A program made the translations under genes and the position numbers. Shown here piece by piece: positions 10,482 through 26,900 of a stretch of DNA of 64,000 bases. Within the stretch, counting starts at the first letter, position 1; every line of letters starts with the position of its first letter. A model generated the notes under the pieces. The model did no database searches. It was not told where the DNA came from and saw only the letters and a program-made list of their open reading frames with translations. The stretch is from Phoebastria nigripes (Eukaryota; Chordata; Aves; Procellariiformes; Diomedeidae), in assembly GCA_035582835.1 (NCBI GenBank), contig JAYKAV010002628.1, forward strand, positions 306,971 through 370,970, given 5' to 3'.

Positions 10482-11090
10482 GGGTGGGCGGCTGTGGCAG
10501 CCCGTGCTCCACNGTGCCCGGCACCACCAGGTCCCTGCCTGGGGCCAGAGCCTGCAAGGTCAGCGGGACCAGCTGCCCCAGGGGCGCCGCGGATCAGGGG
10601 CGGATTAAGGCATTAGGAGGGGAAGCCACAGCCACTGGGATGGAAAGACCTTCCTGCGCCACTCGCTGCACCCAGGGGTGCTTGGGGGGGACAGCGGGGT
10701 GCTGCCCCATCGGGGTGATGGGGAGGTGGAAAGAGCCACCGAGCCCCAGAGCACCCCGGATCAGGCTGAAAGACTCCCCATTGCATGGGCCCCGATGGAG
10801 GGCAGCACCCACAGGGCTGGATCCTGCTGGGGGGAGCCCTGCACTGTGGGCACCCAGAGCCATCCACATCGGCACAGGGGAGTTGGAGGTGCAAGAAGTC
10901 AGGGCAGAGGAGGCATGAGGATTAGCTGAAAAAACCCAATCGAGGGTCAAAGGACTGGAAGGAAGATGAGGCGGCGGGCAGGCGTACACGCATAAACACA
11001 CACGCGTGCGTGCGGCCCCATGCCCCCGTTAATCCCAGCTCCACTGAGATGTCGAGATTGCTTGGGAGCCGGCAGGGTTGGGGGCTTCCT
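10482..11090. other. Complexin upstream region
   Basis: Immediately 5' of the complexin ATG. It presumably holds the promoter and 5' UTR, but I see no clear TATA box or non-coding exon. An N lies at 10513. A short ACACAC-rich run is near 10990-11010. Confidence 0.4.
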
Positions 11091-11094
11091 GCTG

Positions 11095-11375
11095 CCAGAG
11101 GACGTGCCCCGCTCCCATAATCTATATGCAAGCAATTCCCATACAGACTCTGATTAAAAGAATAATCCCCGGCCGCGCAGAGCCCCGAGGGGAGAGGGGC
11201 CAGGCTGCGTGTGGGTGGCTCCAAGGGCCGGAGCTCCTGGCCCCCCCAGGCCTTTCCCTGTGCTTTGCCAGGCCCCAAGCAAGGGATAGGCCTAATTTGA
11301 GCCAGAGGTTTAAAGATGCGGTTGAACTAATTTCTTTGGTTTAATCAAAAAGCCCAAATCCGGGTGGTTTAGCTG
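11095..11375. promoter_or_regulatory. Candidate regulatory block between complexin and MATK
   Basis: Two AT-rich pieces. At 11115-11170 are ATAATCTATATGCAAGC (octamer-like ATGCAAG), GATTAAAAG and AATAATCCCC (TAATCC core at 11163-11168). At 11285-11370 are GGCCTAATTTGAGCC and GGTTTAATCAAAAAG. The second piece contains ATTAAA on the minus strand near 11340 and could instead be the MATK poly(A) region, about 0.5 kb after its stop. Confidence 0.35.
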
Positions 11376-11848
11376 GCTGCGCCCGGCATCCCCGCGCAGG
11401 GCCAGGTGGCCAGAGCAGGGCTGCGTCAGGGTTGGGGTTTCATCTTCCAGCAAGCAATGTCCCATCCTGTCCCCCGTCACTGGGAGGGGTAGCTTGAAGG
11501 GACCCCATGTGCGGCACCCACTGTCCGGGGCTGAGCGTGGGGTGTGTGGAGCATGGCCCTCCTTGGGGTCTGCTCTCCCCACCCCAGCGGGTCGAGGGAG
11601 ATCATCCCCATGGGAACTTTCTCTGGGCTGTGTGGTGGGAAGGACCCGTGCCGGGACGGAGGGAGGCTGTTGCGTCCTCTTCAGGCGCCCTGGGGGAGGA
11701 GAGAACCCCCCCAGCTGCTGCCCCGTCTCCACCGGGAGAGAGCAGCACCATCAGCCACCCCGCTGCCCAGCCACCCCTTGCCACGCCACTCCCAGCCCCG
11801 GCAGGTCCGGGGGGCTTCTGGCCACGGGTCCTGGGAGCAGAACAGGGG

Positions 11849-16114
<4,266 letters not shown>

Positions 16115-16852
16115 GGTCGGCCGTCAGCGCATCAGGGACTCCCTGTCCTCTCCTGCTGCCACCTGCAGAGAAGAAACCAAAAGGGGCTGTGGAGGATGGG
16201 GCTGAGCTGGCCCGTCCCAGGCCACCGCTGCTGTCCCCCCAGGCTTTTCTGGCCAACACAGCTCTTTGCAAGCCTGTCCATCACCCGGGGCAGCCCTGCA
16301 CCACAGGAGGGAGAAAAAGGCTTAAAGCAAGCTGCAAACCCTGCCCATGCCAGCTGTACCCCAGGGACACTCCTGTCCCAAACCCAGGTGGGAGCAGGAC
16401 CCAGCTGTCCTGGCCCCTGCCCCTTCTCCCTGCCTTGGAGTCCAAGGATGCGCTCCACCGCCCGCCGGCACTGTTGGCACCACAGGAGCTCATCGCCGCA
16501 GCTGCGGGGGGCGGGGAATGCGGTTTTACCAGGAACTTGTTTTTTCACCTCCTGTTTCAGCATCTCCAAGTCATCAGCACCCATGAGAGGCACCAGCCAC
16601 GGGGCCCCGCTGACGTGGGACGCGGCAGGGCTGATGCAGGGGCTGCCCACCGCACAGGGGGGATGCTGATGGGCAAGGCTGGGCCGAGGTGGGATTGTCA
16701 CATCCGCTGGCTGTGGGATGATCACACAAGGTCACTGTGCTCCCCCTGCCACCAACTTATTATGCTGGGATGCATGTAACCGCTTTCCAATTCAAAATTT
16801 CGTGTCTTCTCCTCCTGGAGCCCTTCATCCCCAGTGCCACCTCCATGGGAGG
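16115..16852. other. MATK upstream region
   Basis: Expected to contain the 5' UTR and promoter of MATK. A possible acceptor lies just upstream of the ATG-bearing exon, but no exon could be fixed. No repeat recognised. Confidence 0.4.
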
Positions 16853-19015
16853 ATCATAGACTCAGAATGATTTGGGTTGGAAGAGACCTTTAAAGATCGT
16901 CTAGTTCCAACCCCCCTGCTGTGGGCAGGGACATCTTTCACTAGATCAGGTTGCTCAGAGCCCTGTCCAACCTGACCTTGAACATTTCCAGGGATGGGGC
17001 ATCCACAACTTCTCTGGACAACCTGTGCCAGTGTCTCACCACTCTCATCATAAAACATTTCTTCCTTACGTCCAATTTAAATCCACTCTCTTTCAGTTTA
17101 AAACCACTGCCCTTTGTCCTGTCACTATAAGCCTTGGTAAAAAGTCTTTCTCTTTCTCGTAAGCCCCCTTTATATATTGAAAGGCTGCAATAAGGTCTCC
17201 CTGGAGCCTTGTCTTCTCCAACTCTCTCAGCCTTTCTCCATAGGAGAGGTGTTCCAGCCCTCAGACCATTTCTGTGGCCTCCTCTGGAACCGCTCGAACA
17301 GGTCTATGTCTGTCTTGTGCTGAGGGTTCCAGAGCTGGATGCAGTGCTCCTGGTGGGGTCTCACCAGAGCAGAGTAGAGGGGCAGAATCACCTCCCTCAA
17401 CCCACTGGCCATGCTGCTTTTGATGCAACCTGGGATACAATGGGCTTTCCGGGCTACGAGCGCACATTGCTGGCTCATGTCCAGCTTTTCATCCACCAGT
17501 ACCCCCAAGTCCTTCTCGGCAGGGCTGCTCTCAATCCCTTCATCCCCCAGCCTGTATTGATACCAGGGGTTGCCCTGACCCAGGTGCAGGACCTTGCACT
17601 TGGCCTTGTTGAACCTCATGAGGTTCACACGGGCCCACTCCTCCAGCCTGTCAAGGTCCCTCTGGATGGCATCCCCTCCCCCAAGTGAATCTACTGCACC
17701 ACTCAGCTTGGTGTCATCTGCAGACTTGCTGACGGTCCACTCAATCTTACTATACACGCCACTGATGAAGATATTAAGTAGTATTTGTCCCAGTATGGAC
17801 CCTTGAGGGACACCACTTGTTACTGCTTTCTACTTGGACATTGAGCCATTGACTGTAACTCTTTGGATGTGGCCATCCAGCCAATTCTTTGTAATCTAAC
17901 AGTCCATCCTTAAACCCATATCTCTCCAATTTAGAGGTAAGAAAGTTGTGGGGGACCATATCAAAGGCCTTACAGAAGTCCAGGTAGATGACATCCATAG
18001 CTCTTCACTGGTCCACTGATGCAGTCACTCCATCATAGAAGACTGCTAGATTAGTCAGGCACAGTTTGCCCTTGCTGAAGCTGTGTTGGCTGTCTCTAAT
18101 CACCTCCGTGTCTTCCATGAGTTTTGACCCATCTTCCAGGAGGATCTGTTCCATGTTCCTACCNGGCAGTGAGGAAAGGCTGACTGGTCGGTAGTTCCCA
18201 GAGTCCTCCTTTTTACCCTTTTTAAAAATGGGTGTGATGTTTCCCTTTTTCCAGTCACCACGAACTTTGCCTGACTGCCACAACTTTTGAAATATGATGG
18301 AGAGTGGCTTGGCAACTACATCAGCCAATTCCCTCAGGACTCTGGGATGCATCTCGTCAGGTCCCATAGACTTGTATATGTTCAGGTTCCTCAGGTGGTC
18401 ACGAACCTGATCTTCTACAATGGGAGGGACTTTGTTCCCTTGCCTTGAGGTTCAGGGGCTTGAGAGATGTGGGAAGAGAGATCACCATTGAAAATTGAGG
18501 GGGGGGGGAATTGAGTACCTCAGCCTTTCCCTTGTTGGTTGTCACCAGCTCTCCTGTTTTATTTAAGGGGGGGGGACGACACACACATTTTCTTTAATCT
18601 TCCTTTTCTGGCCAATGTACCTGTAGAGGCCCTTCTTATTATTCTTGGCATCCCTTGCCAAATTCCACTCCAGCTGTGCCTTAGCTTTCCTGATCCCATC
18701 CCTACACATCCAGGCAGCATCCCTATATTCTTCCTAGGATACATGTCTCTGGTTCCACTGCCTGTGCATTTCCTTCTTACACTTTGGTTTGACCAGGAGG
18801 TCCTTACTGAGCCACACTGGTTTCCTGCCTTCCTTGTCTGATTTTTTTAACATACGGGAATTGAGAGCTCTTGCGCTCTAAGAAAAATGTCCTTAAAGAG
18901 CTACCAGCTCTGTTCAGCTCCTTTATCCCTGAGGAGGGCAGTTTCCCAGAGGGTTCCATCCACTAATTCCTTGAACAACTGAAATTGTGGATGGTAGGAC
19001 TCAGTGCGCAAATCC
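16853..19015 (-). mobile_element. CR1 LINE, 5'-truncated and decayed
   Basis: A non-LTR retrotransposon on the minus strand. The 3' end near 16853 shows the usual CR1 antisense text (GGTTGGAAGAGACCTTTAAA). Going 5', the reverse-transcriptase domain is readable in pieces: SADDTKLSGAVDSL (a decayed FADDTKL catalytic box, Phe to Ser), [47 protein letters not shown], and the linker EEYRDAAWMCRDGIRKAKA-like region. Frames change several times and stops occur, so it cannot be active. The endonuclease and ORF1 are missing. Confidence 0.93.
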
Positions 19016-22000
19016 TCTCCTGCTGCCTTAGCAGCACAGGGGGCTGGAGGGGGCACAGCCCACCCGCTGGGGTGTTGACACCAAGCCTGTGTCCTCAGTG
19101 GCACTGCCTGGGCTGCCATGCATCCCCATACCATGGCATCATCCCCAAACCCACCATGCTCTTAAAAGTCAAGTCATGGTTTCTGTAAGTTTTGTTCTGA
19201 TTTCAGCACCCTTCCTCCAGATCCATTTTGCAGTTGAAATTTCTCTCTGTCACTGCACAGCAGATGCTTTCTTTCCTTTTCTAAAGGAAGGTGGGATTTC
19301 TCAGTGCTCGCAACTCTCACTCTTCAGCTTTGCCAAAGACGCCATCCAATGAGACCCACATCCCACATAGGCAAATCTGCTTTGTGCCCACCTTGATCCT
19401 TCATACCAGAGAACTAGATAGTGTGAAGATATCCCAGCAGCTTGGTGCTCCTCTCTGTTTCCAAGACCTCAAAACAACCAGGGAAGCATCGGCTTCCAGG
19501 GAAGAGAAACATCTGAGGAGGCAGAGAGGTGACTTCATTCATGCACTGGTTTTCTTGGTGCTCAGTGAACACAAGAGCCTGCGCAGGGCAATGCAGGGCT
19601 GGGACCCAGCACTGACTGCACCGTGCTCAGGAAACCCCGTTGTTGGCCTCTTGGAAACTTCTAGCCAGAGGAGGATGATGTCTCCCCAGCTCTGCTGGGC
19701 TGGGAGAGGTGCGGGGGCTCACTCAGCTCCTTGGAGCAGAGATGACAGTCTTTGCTCTATTCCTCTTTTGGAGGGTGAGTCACGGTCACTCCTCTGCATC
19801 ACCGGTGGTAAACCCCAGCCTGTCTCCATGACAGCGAGGATCTGAGGACTTACTGTGCCAGTCCCTATCCAGAACAACAACAAAAAGGGGACAATTGCAG
19901 CTGTTGCAAGGTTCATATTAGCAGGCAGCAGTTTTATCTGTTCCAGAAGCGATCGTTAGCTAGCACAGACATCCTCTCATCCTGCAGCCCATCCACGCCA
20001 CGTGTTATCTTGGTGGACTTAGAGATGCAAAGGCAGCCACTCCATGCCTGTTCCCCCAGCAGGCACAGCCAAAGTCTGATGCGACTGGATGCAGCTCAGC
20101 TCACTTCCAGGATGGGTGAGGACCTCATGCGCACAGAGCTTAAGGACAGGGTCCGCTCCATACCTCTCACCATGGTACAACCTCGTACAAGGAGGGACAC
20201 GGTGGCTCTGACAGTGCTTCATTTTCTGCTGCTCGAGAACAGTAATTTCCTGGTGAAAAGCAGCAACTGTTTGCTCAGTCCTGCCCCTGTGTGCAGACAG
20301 CAGGTAGTGCTTGGAAGGGATGGATCCTCCACTCTGAGAGCCCAAGGGCCTGGCTTCTCTTCTGCCCAGGTGGCACTAGGGCTCAGAGTGCCAGACATGC
20401 ACCCCCACATGGATACCTGCTGCTGGCAGAGCCTGAAGACTGGCCAGTGCCTCCACCCAGCCACCAGCCACCAATGGCAGTGAATCACCTTCCTCCTGGT
20501 GCCACTCACACGCCTTGTCCTAAAGCAGCTATTTGTTCTTGGAGGTGTTTGGTCCATGTGGTTCCCATCACTGGAATGAATGTTCCCACAGGCAGGATGT
20601 GTGGGCAGAAAGCCTGGGAGGAGATATTTGACCCCCTCTTTGTTTTGGAGCTGTTCTTCTCTTCTTTTTAATCAGTGTCCTGGTTCTGGGTTAAACCACG
20701 ACAATCGGTTAACCTGAGTATTTGCAATGAGGATGAGAAGTACAGAAACACAGTGGGGTTTGGTGGAGCCATCCCAACCCTGAACTGGAGAGTTCAGGCT
20801 TGTTTCCAGTGCACAGAGTTACCCCAACCGAGGAGCTGCCAGGACGCAATAGCACAGTGGCAGAAGAGGGGACACACACATTGGCAGATTGCACCCCCTG
20901 CACTGAAATCGGAGCCGGATGCATTGTGCACACAGCTTTGAAACACAAGCTAGAGAACTTTTTTCAAACACCTGGGCCACACTATGGGTCACTTGGACAA
21001 ACAGCAAGTACAGCTCTTTCGCTGAAAAACAGGTGACAGCTGGCCATTTTCCCCACTGACCACAATGCTCTTAACACTACTCCACCACATCCATCCCTCT
21101 CCACTGACAGAGCAGACATGACAACACGTCACCTGCTCTCAGCAACTCTAACAGACCCTTGCACTTACCTCCCAGCAACGTCCGTGCAGGACCTTGGGGG
21201 CAACGATGTCTCAGGGTAGCTCACAGCTAAGCCTGGACTCAGATTCCTGAATTCCTGGAGAGTAAGTTCTCTTTCATATGGAGCAGCAAAGCTTTATTTT
21301 CAAGGGCATGCTCCCAGAAAGAGCTACTGCGTTATTTCCTGATTTCTCTTCTGATAAGGGCTGCAGATGCAGCATCCCAGAGGTCCTAGTGCCTGCCGCC
21401 TGCACAGTCAAACATTAATCAGAGATGACTCATTATTTGACAACACTTAAAACAACTTTTACCCTTTGAGAGCACAAGTACACACCCTCACTAGAAATGA
21501 ACTGGAAATCATCAGATCCTATATCCTGCAGCACTGTGTACCACTCACAGAAAATTAATGATCCACTATGTAAATAGGGAGATTTGCTGTTACCGCCTCG
21601 ATTGCCATGATCAGAGCAGCTACCCAAGGAGCGGGTGCCCATGGTGGCAGCAGCTCTCCAGGGAGACTGAGACTCAGGAGAGGATGTGGTGGGACCAGGG
21701 ATCCTGAAGTCTAGTCCCGCCTCAGCACCGACTTCTGTGAGACTTAGGGGATCCAAGAGCACAGACGATCCTTGCTGCTCTATAGGGCACGAAAACACAG
21801 ATGCATCACAGGCTGGAACAGGCAATTGCAGAGAGACCTTTAAATGAACACCACTGTCAAATGGCAGCGGCTTATCTATATCCTCCAGCATCTGCAACTG
21901 GTGGGGAGGGAATAATCGCCTCCACAGCTCATCATCCCAGCCAGAAAACTAGAGACCAGTTTTGCACTAATGTTCAACATTTCCAATATTCTGAGCAAAA

Positions 22001-24689
22001 TGGTAAAAAAGAAGAAAATGCAGTTTCAGGCAAACACCGTACTTCATTCAGGGGTCTTGGGGTTTTTTTTGTGTGTACTTTTTTGGTCTGCTTTTAATAA
22101 AATGGTGTTTAAGCCTTCAAAAAATACTGGCAATTCAAGGGCAAAGGCAGTGTAGAAGAAAACTATTCCAAACTAGCCAGTAGTTTCAGCTCCTGGTTAT
22201 ATTTTTCCATCAACAAACAACTTCCCCAAGCCATTCAAGCTGGTCTGTTCACAGGATTCTTGGGACGTGTTTCCCCAGGAGCAATCCTTGCATTATCCTC
22301 TGGATTTGTAAGGATGGATCCTTAGATACCAGGTCTGTTCAAGTGCGAGAATAAACACAGGAGTACATCCTCACAGCCCCTGCACCACACTCCCGGGGCT
22401 CAGCATCAGATCTCCTGGGGTCTGCTCAGTACTTTCTGCAGCACACAGAGATGGTTTGTACTTTTGGGTTTTGCCACATCCAGTTGTTGTTACAGATGTG
22501 ACCACAGCCCAGAGAACTCAGCATCACACACAGGGAACAACTTGCTCAGACTTAATAAGTGGGCTTTCCGTGTCCTACTGTATGGCCAGCAAAAAGACTC
22601 CCACTTGCTTCTGCGGGAGCTGGTCTCCCCCTTTACTTATCTGGGTATCTACCACCTAGTCAGTGCCTCAATCTTTAATACATTGGTCCTCAAAACTGTC
22701 TTCCTCTCTTCTCTGGTGCAGNAAAGTAGATATCTGCACTGCACAGCCCAGTTCAGTGTTGTACAGCTGAATCACCAGCGTGCCCGGGTCCCTCCAAAAC
22801 AGCCTACAGTGAGCCAAAACATCAAGATTTTGTAGCACTTCCAAAGGCACTGGGTAAATGTGCAATAGTATGGGAAATATTTCTCTCACATCCTAGGCTG
22901 AGGCTTTAACCACCTGTCAGTCTTCCTCCTGGCATCCTTCCTTTGGGTCAGGGAGAGTCAGGCTTGCAGTCACAAGCGCAATGTCCTACAGAACAAACTG
23001 CTGAGCAGTGCCATTCCTGGTAAGATGAAAGTTATCCAAGGAAGCAGAGGTTGGAGCAGGAAGGAGGAAGGATGGGCAACAATATTCATTAGGAACAGCA
23101 GCACATTTTGTACAGAAAAAACAGCTCCTTTCTTCTCAGCACAGATTTGGGCATTAGCCTGTGGGCTCTCTTTTGCTGACAGAGCTCCCGTCAGTCCACA
23201 CTGACAATACAGTTGGATTCACCAGAAATGTGCCTTCTCAGCCTGAGGAATCTGCCCTGCATTTCAAGCCTTTAAAAAGGGAATCAGCAAATGGCAATAT
23301 GTCACAAAAGCAGACAACTCTTCCCTACCTTGCCTCCACCACTCCTTGGGGGGGATTCTTTTTCCCTCTCCTTTTAGCATCTGAAGTCAAACATCCAGGT
23401 CCCTTCTGGCTCCCTCTACAGCCAAAGGAAAACTGGGCACCTCCAGAGTGCAACTCAGCTGACCTGGTTTCAAACGCCGACCTTGAGTAAGCCAAGCTGT
23501 CCAGCGGGGCTGCTTGCTTCCTGCTGCTCGTAAGGGCAGCATAAGATGTCTAACTTGGTCTTCGACATCCAATCTCCAGCATTTAAAGAGAACATCACTG
23601 AGTTTAAACACCCCTCTTCATAGCAAAGATTTATATTTCAACCCAACAACACTGTTGGGTCATTTGGATAGAGGGTCATTTGAAAGGGTATTTCACCCTA
23701 GATAATGGCTGGAGCTTTAGATGATGCCTTAACCTTACCCTGCTCCAAGCAGCCGTACACAACACCGGGTTCAGATGCTGTTATGCACCCATCCACCATG
23801 CACACTGCATTACCAGGAGCCAGACTGACACTTCCAAGAGGGATTCCCCTCTGTCCCCAGCAGCCCCAAGGAGCAGCATGGGCAGCAAAGATGTTTTCAC
23901 TAAACCCTTATAGAGCAAATAGCAATGCACAAATTTATGCCCCAGCAAGAAAGTAGATTGGGCATGCTCAAGGGACAAGTGGAAGATGCACTGCTACAGT
24001 CGACCACCTCAGCTGTTGTGGCAGCTGTTTTATCTGGACACATCAGGCCTTTGCTGCAGTGTCCATGCTTGTGTGTCACGACTGTTTTGGAGGGTGACGT
24101 GCAGCACAGAGGCATGTTCCATATCTGGGTTCTTGGTCTTTACAGGCATCTACGTCACTAATCCTGAACAGGAACTGCTACATCAGTTAAACTCTTCAGT
24201 ATTTGGTATCGTAACTTGGCTTTCATCCCTGGCAGCACTTGTGGCAGTGTCTAATGGTTTTACTTCCTAATTTCTAACAAGGGAAGCTTTTTGGAGTGGA
24301 TGCACCATTTCATCCTCTTCTGATCTAAGGTAAAAGTCTAGAAATTGCTCACAATATTTCAACACTTCCCAATCTTTCTGATTTACCAGAAACAGATGAG
24401 GATAACTGTATTGGAAAAGGAAGATCAGAGTCAAGGCTTCGGCACGAGGTTATGGTAACACAAAGTGTACAGAAGGATGGCAGCAGCTCCAGCAGAGCCA
24501 GCTAGCTGTGAGCACCTTTTAGTTCAGAACACACTGCACTGTGCTAGTTAAATACAACAATGCATCTACCTAAACATCCATGGAAGCGCTGAAATGCACC
24601 CCTCTTCAAATATGTATTTTTGTATGGCTTATAACTCTGAACCCAGAATATTTAAACAGAACCTGCTTTACACCCCCAAAAAAAGTACT
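19016..24689. other. Intergenic, transition to AT-rich sequence
   Basis: No gene recognised. Open frames of up to 184 codons exist (for example 19291-19845 plus, 21433-21897 minus) with no family motif. A short stretch at 20666-20695 (TGTCCTGGTTCTGGG, then AAACCACGACA) resembles an avian retroviral LTR terminus, but no full LTR could be delimited. Confidence 0.45.
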
Positions 24690-24712
24690 TAAAGAAGAAA
24701 CAGCTTTATTTG
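24690..24712 (-). terminator. Candidate poly(A) site of a minus-strand transcript
   Basis: AATAAA on the minus strand (complement of 24705-24710) is followed 25-40 bases downstream by a T/G-rich element ending TTTTTTTGGGGGTGT, the usual arrangement of a cleavage site. It would end a transcript coming from the ZFR2 relic. Confidence 0.4.
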
Positions 24713-26609
24713 ACAATAAACAATGCAGAAATAACGTTTTTCAGTAAGTTCTAAAAAAGCCGTTGTTCAAAATACTCCAAAAAGCCTGAAGGAATGTGAA
24801 GAGTGATTTGAAACTGAAATTTAAACGAAGAACATATGCACGAGGCTGAAGCCTGTGACAATCCGCTAGCTAACTGGCAACATCACATAAAACAACAAAA
24901 GCATTCAACTCTGTTTTTCCTCCATTATGCTCTTTTTCCAGGTACCATTATGACAACACTAAAGCCATGTTACAGCCTGTCCTTCACACATTTGCTTGGT
25001 CAACTTTGCCAAAACCACCAAAAATGCTCTAAGCAAGCAGCTATGTATCTCTGTACAACTCTGCACATCACTGTTCACAAACAGTAACCCCTGAAGTGCA
25101 AGATCCCCACTCCAAAAGGGCTGGGGTAAAAAAAACCCAAACCCATATAACAAAACATGGCAGTTTCAGCCACTTCACACCAAGCTAGAAACTGCCTCCA
25201 GTTTGAGGGTAGAAATCTAAAGTAATAAAGAAAATGTATAAAGAATACACACAATACCAGAGGGTGGGTTGTTTTTTTTTTTTTTTTNNNNNNNNNNNNN
25301 NNNNNNNNNNNNNNNNNTGGGTTTTTTTTGTTTGGTTGGTTTTTGGGGGTTTTTTGTTTGTTTTGTTTATTTTTTTTTCTTTAATAGTATCTGAGTGTCT
25401 ACCTGTTTTGCTGCAGGAAGAGTTTCTTCTAGAGTAAGGGAGTGGGAGGGGAAGGAGACGTAACAGAAGGAAAGGAACTGTTGCTACAGGCAACTTCACT
25501 CTTACACAATGGTGCAATTTCTGTAGTGATTATAGTACAATTTAAAACTACTTACAGTACACTATTTCAAGGAAAAGTTATTAAAAACATATCAGACTAA
25601 ACCAGGACCTCTTTATATGTAAAAATTGGAACCATATGAACATTATTTTTATACATGCAGTATCATTATTAGGCAGCATCTTCTTTTCTGTTGTTTTTTC
25701 CACCTCCTTTACCCTCTGCTCTTCTAGCTGTCTCCCTTCTTTTTTTACTGCATGCATTAAATGTATTTTTTGGAGATGGCAAGGGGCCCCTTGCAAGTCC
25801 CCTGTTTATTTTTTTTTCTGAAAGCCAGCATTTTTAAAACATGCTAGGAGAAGGAAGAGATAAAATGGTAACAACCCAACTGAAATGAAGGCAGCTGTAT
25901 GAAGGAAATATGTAGAAATCTGCAGTTCTTCCCACACACACTATGGAAGCTGGAATTTAAAGTTATTTAGAAGATCATCACCACCACTACACCACACATA
26001 GCAATTAAACTTATATTGCAAACACTCACCTGGCTAAGGTAGCCAGCTACTTTGAAAATAAGAAATCAAGAATTTGGTGACCAAGCTGAAGTCATCTTAA
26101 TCAAATTTCTGCACTGAGCCACAGAGGTTTCAGGCAAGACTGGCTACAGCAATTTTAATTTAGTCTCATACTCGATTCTCTTTCATCATATTTAACACTA
26201 GTAACTGTAGGATTTTAATGTCTGCTTATTCGGTATTGGTCAAGAAAGTCAATGCTTTCATTGCAAAGAAACAGCACAGTCAGGCAAATTTTAAGTGTCA
26301 ATGAAAAATAAGTAATTATATGTAAATGACCTTTCCTACTGCATACCAAACTAAGAANGACTAAGCAAACAGAACAGAAGAGGGCTTGTTATGTGCTGTA
26401 CAATTTTATGTGCTACAATAAGTTCTCTGGTTTTCCACATAGGCAATAAAAAAATGTGACAGAGGACTCAATGGCAGATAGAAACATTTAAAACAGGTAG
26501 CATTATATTTAAAGACAACTGGACTCTCATTTCAAATATTCACTCACTTTGATGAATCCCTTTATTAAAAAGTGAGCAACATCAACACAATTTCTGGTGT
26601 TACTAATGA
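24713..26609. other. AT-rich, no gene seen; assembly gap at 25288-25317
   Basis: Non-coding, probably the former ZFR2 3' UTR region if the poly(A) site is real. Thirty Ns flanked by long T runs mark a gap at a homopolymer. The small open frames show nothing recognisable. Confidence 0.5.
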
Positions 26610-26728
26610 TAGAAATATAATAATAAATAAAATACAGACCACATCTCTCAGTAGTTTAAGAGTGTTAATTGCAGTGGGGATCTCCAGTATACCACTGCCA
26701 GGAACATTTACCAAAGTGTCCACCTTAA
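26610..26728 (-). pseudogene. ZFR2: ZFR2 relic: DZF-end exon
   Basis: After an AACAACAG acceptor the minus strand reads KVDTLVNVPGSGILEI and, further on, TLKLLRDVVCIL. This follows the family pattern P-V-D-T-L...A-L-R-L-L-A-F-R...K-V-L near the ZFR/ZFR2 C-terminus. The first two bases complete the split codon left by the previous remnant. Similarity is limited to the spaced core, and the expected terminal KVLGMD motif is not kept. Confidence 0.55.
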
Positions 26729-26820
26729 CTGTTGTTAACTGCTCTTCTTTTCTACCTGTGCATGGGCTGCGACATCATCTCACTCCTGACAGCTCACAGT
26801 CTCCAAAGCATCCAACTTAC

Positions 26821-26900
26821 CTTTCTAACAGGGATCCTGCAGCCCAGGTTCATCTGACAATGCAAGATATGAGAAAGAAAACACATAAGAGAAATAAATA
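26821..26900 (-). pseudogene. ZFR2: ZFR2 relic: DZF exon with premature TAG
   Basis: Reads LALSDEPGLQDPC, then TAG, AAA and G before a perfect GTAAGT donor at 26820-26815. ZFR2 proteins have PGLQDPCE at this place near the C-terminus, so GAG (Glu) has become TAG. The upstream exon boundary is uncertain. The intron to the next remnant is only 92 bp. Confidence 0.68.

Noticed and set aside
20666..20700. TGTCCTGGTTCTGGG followed by AAACCACGACA, like an avian LTR end
   Set aside because: Too short; no partner end, target duplication or poly(A) signal could be placed.
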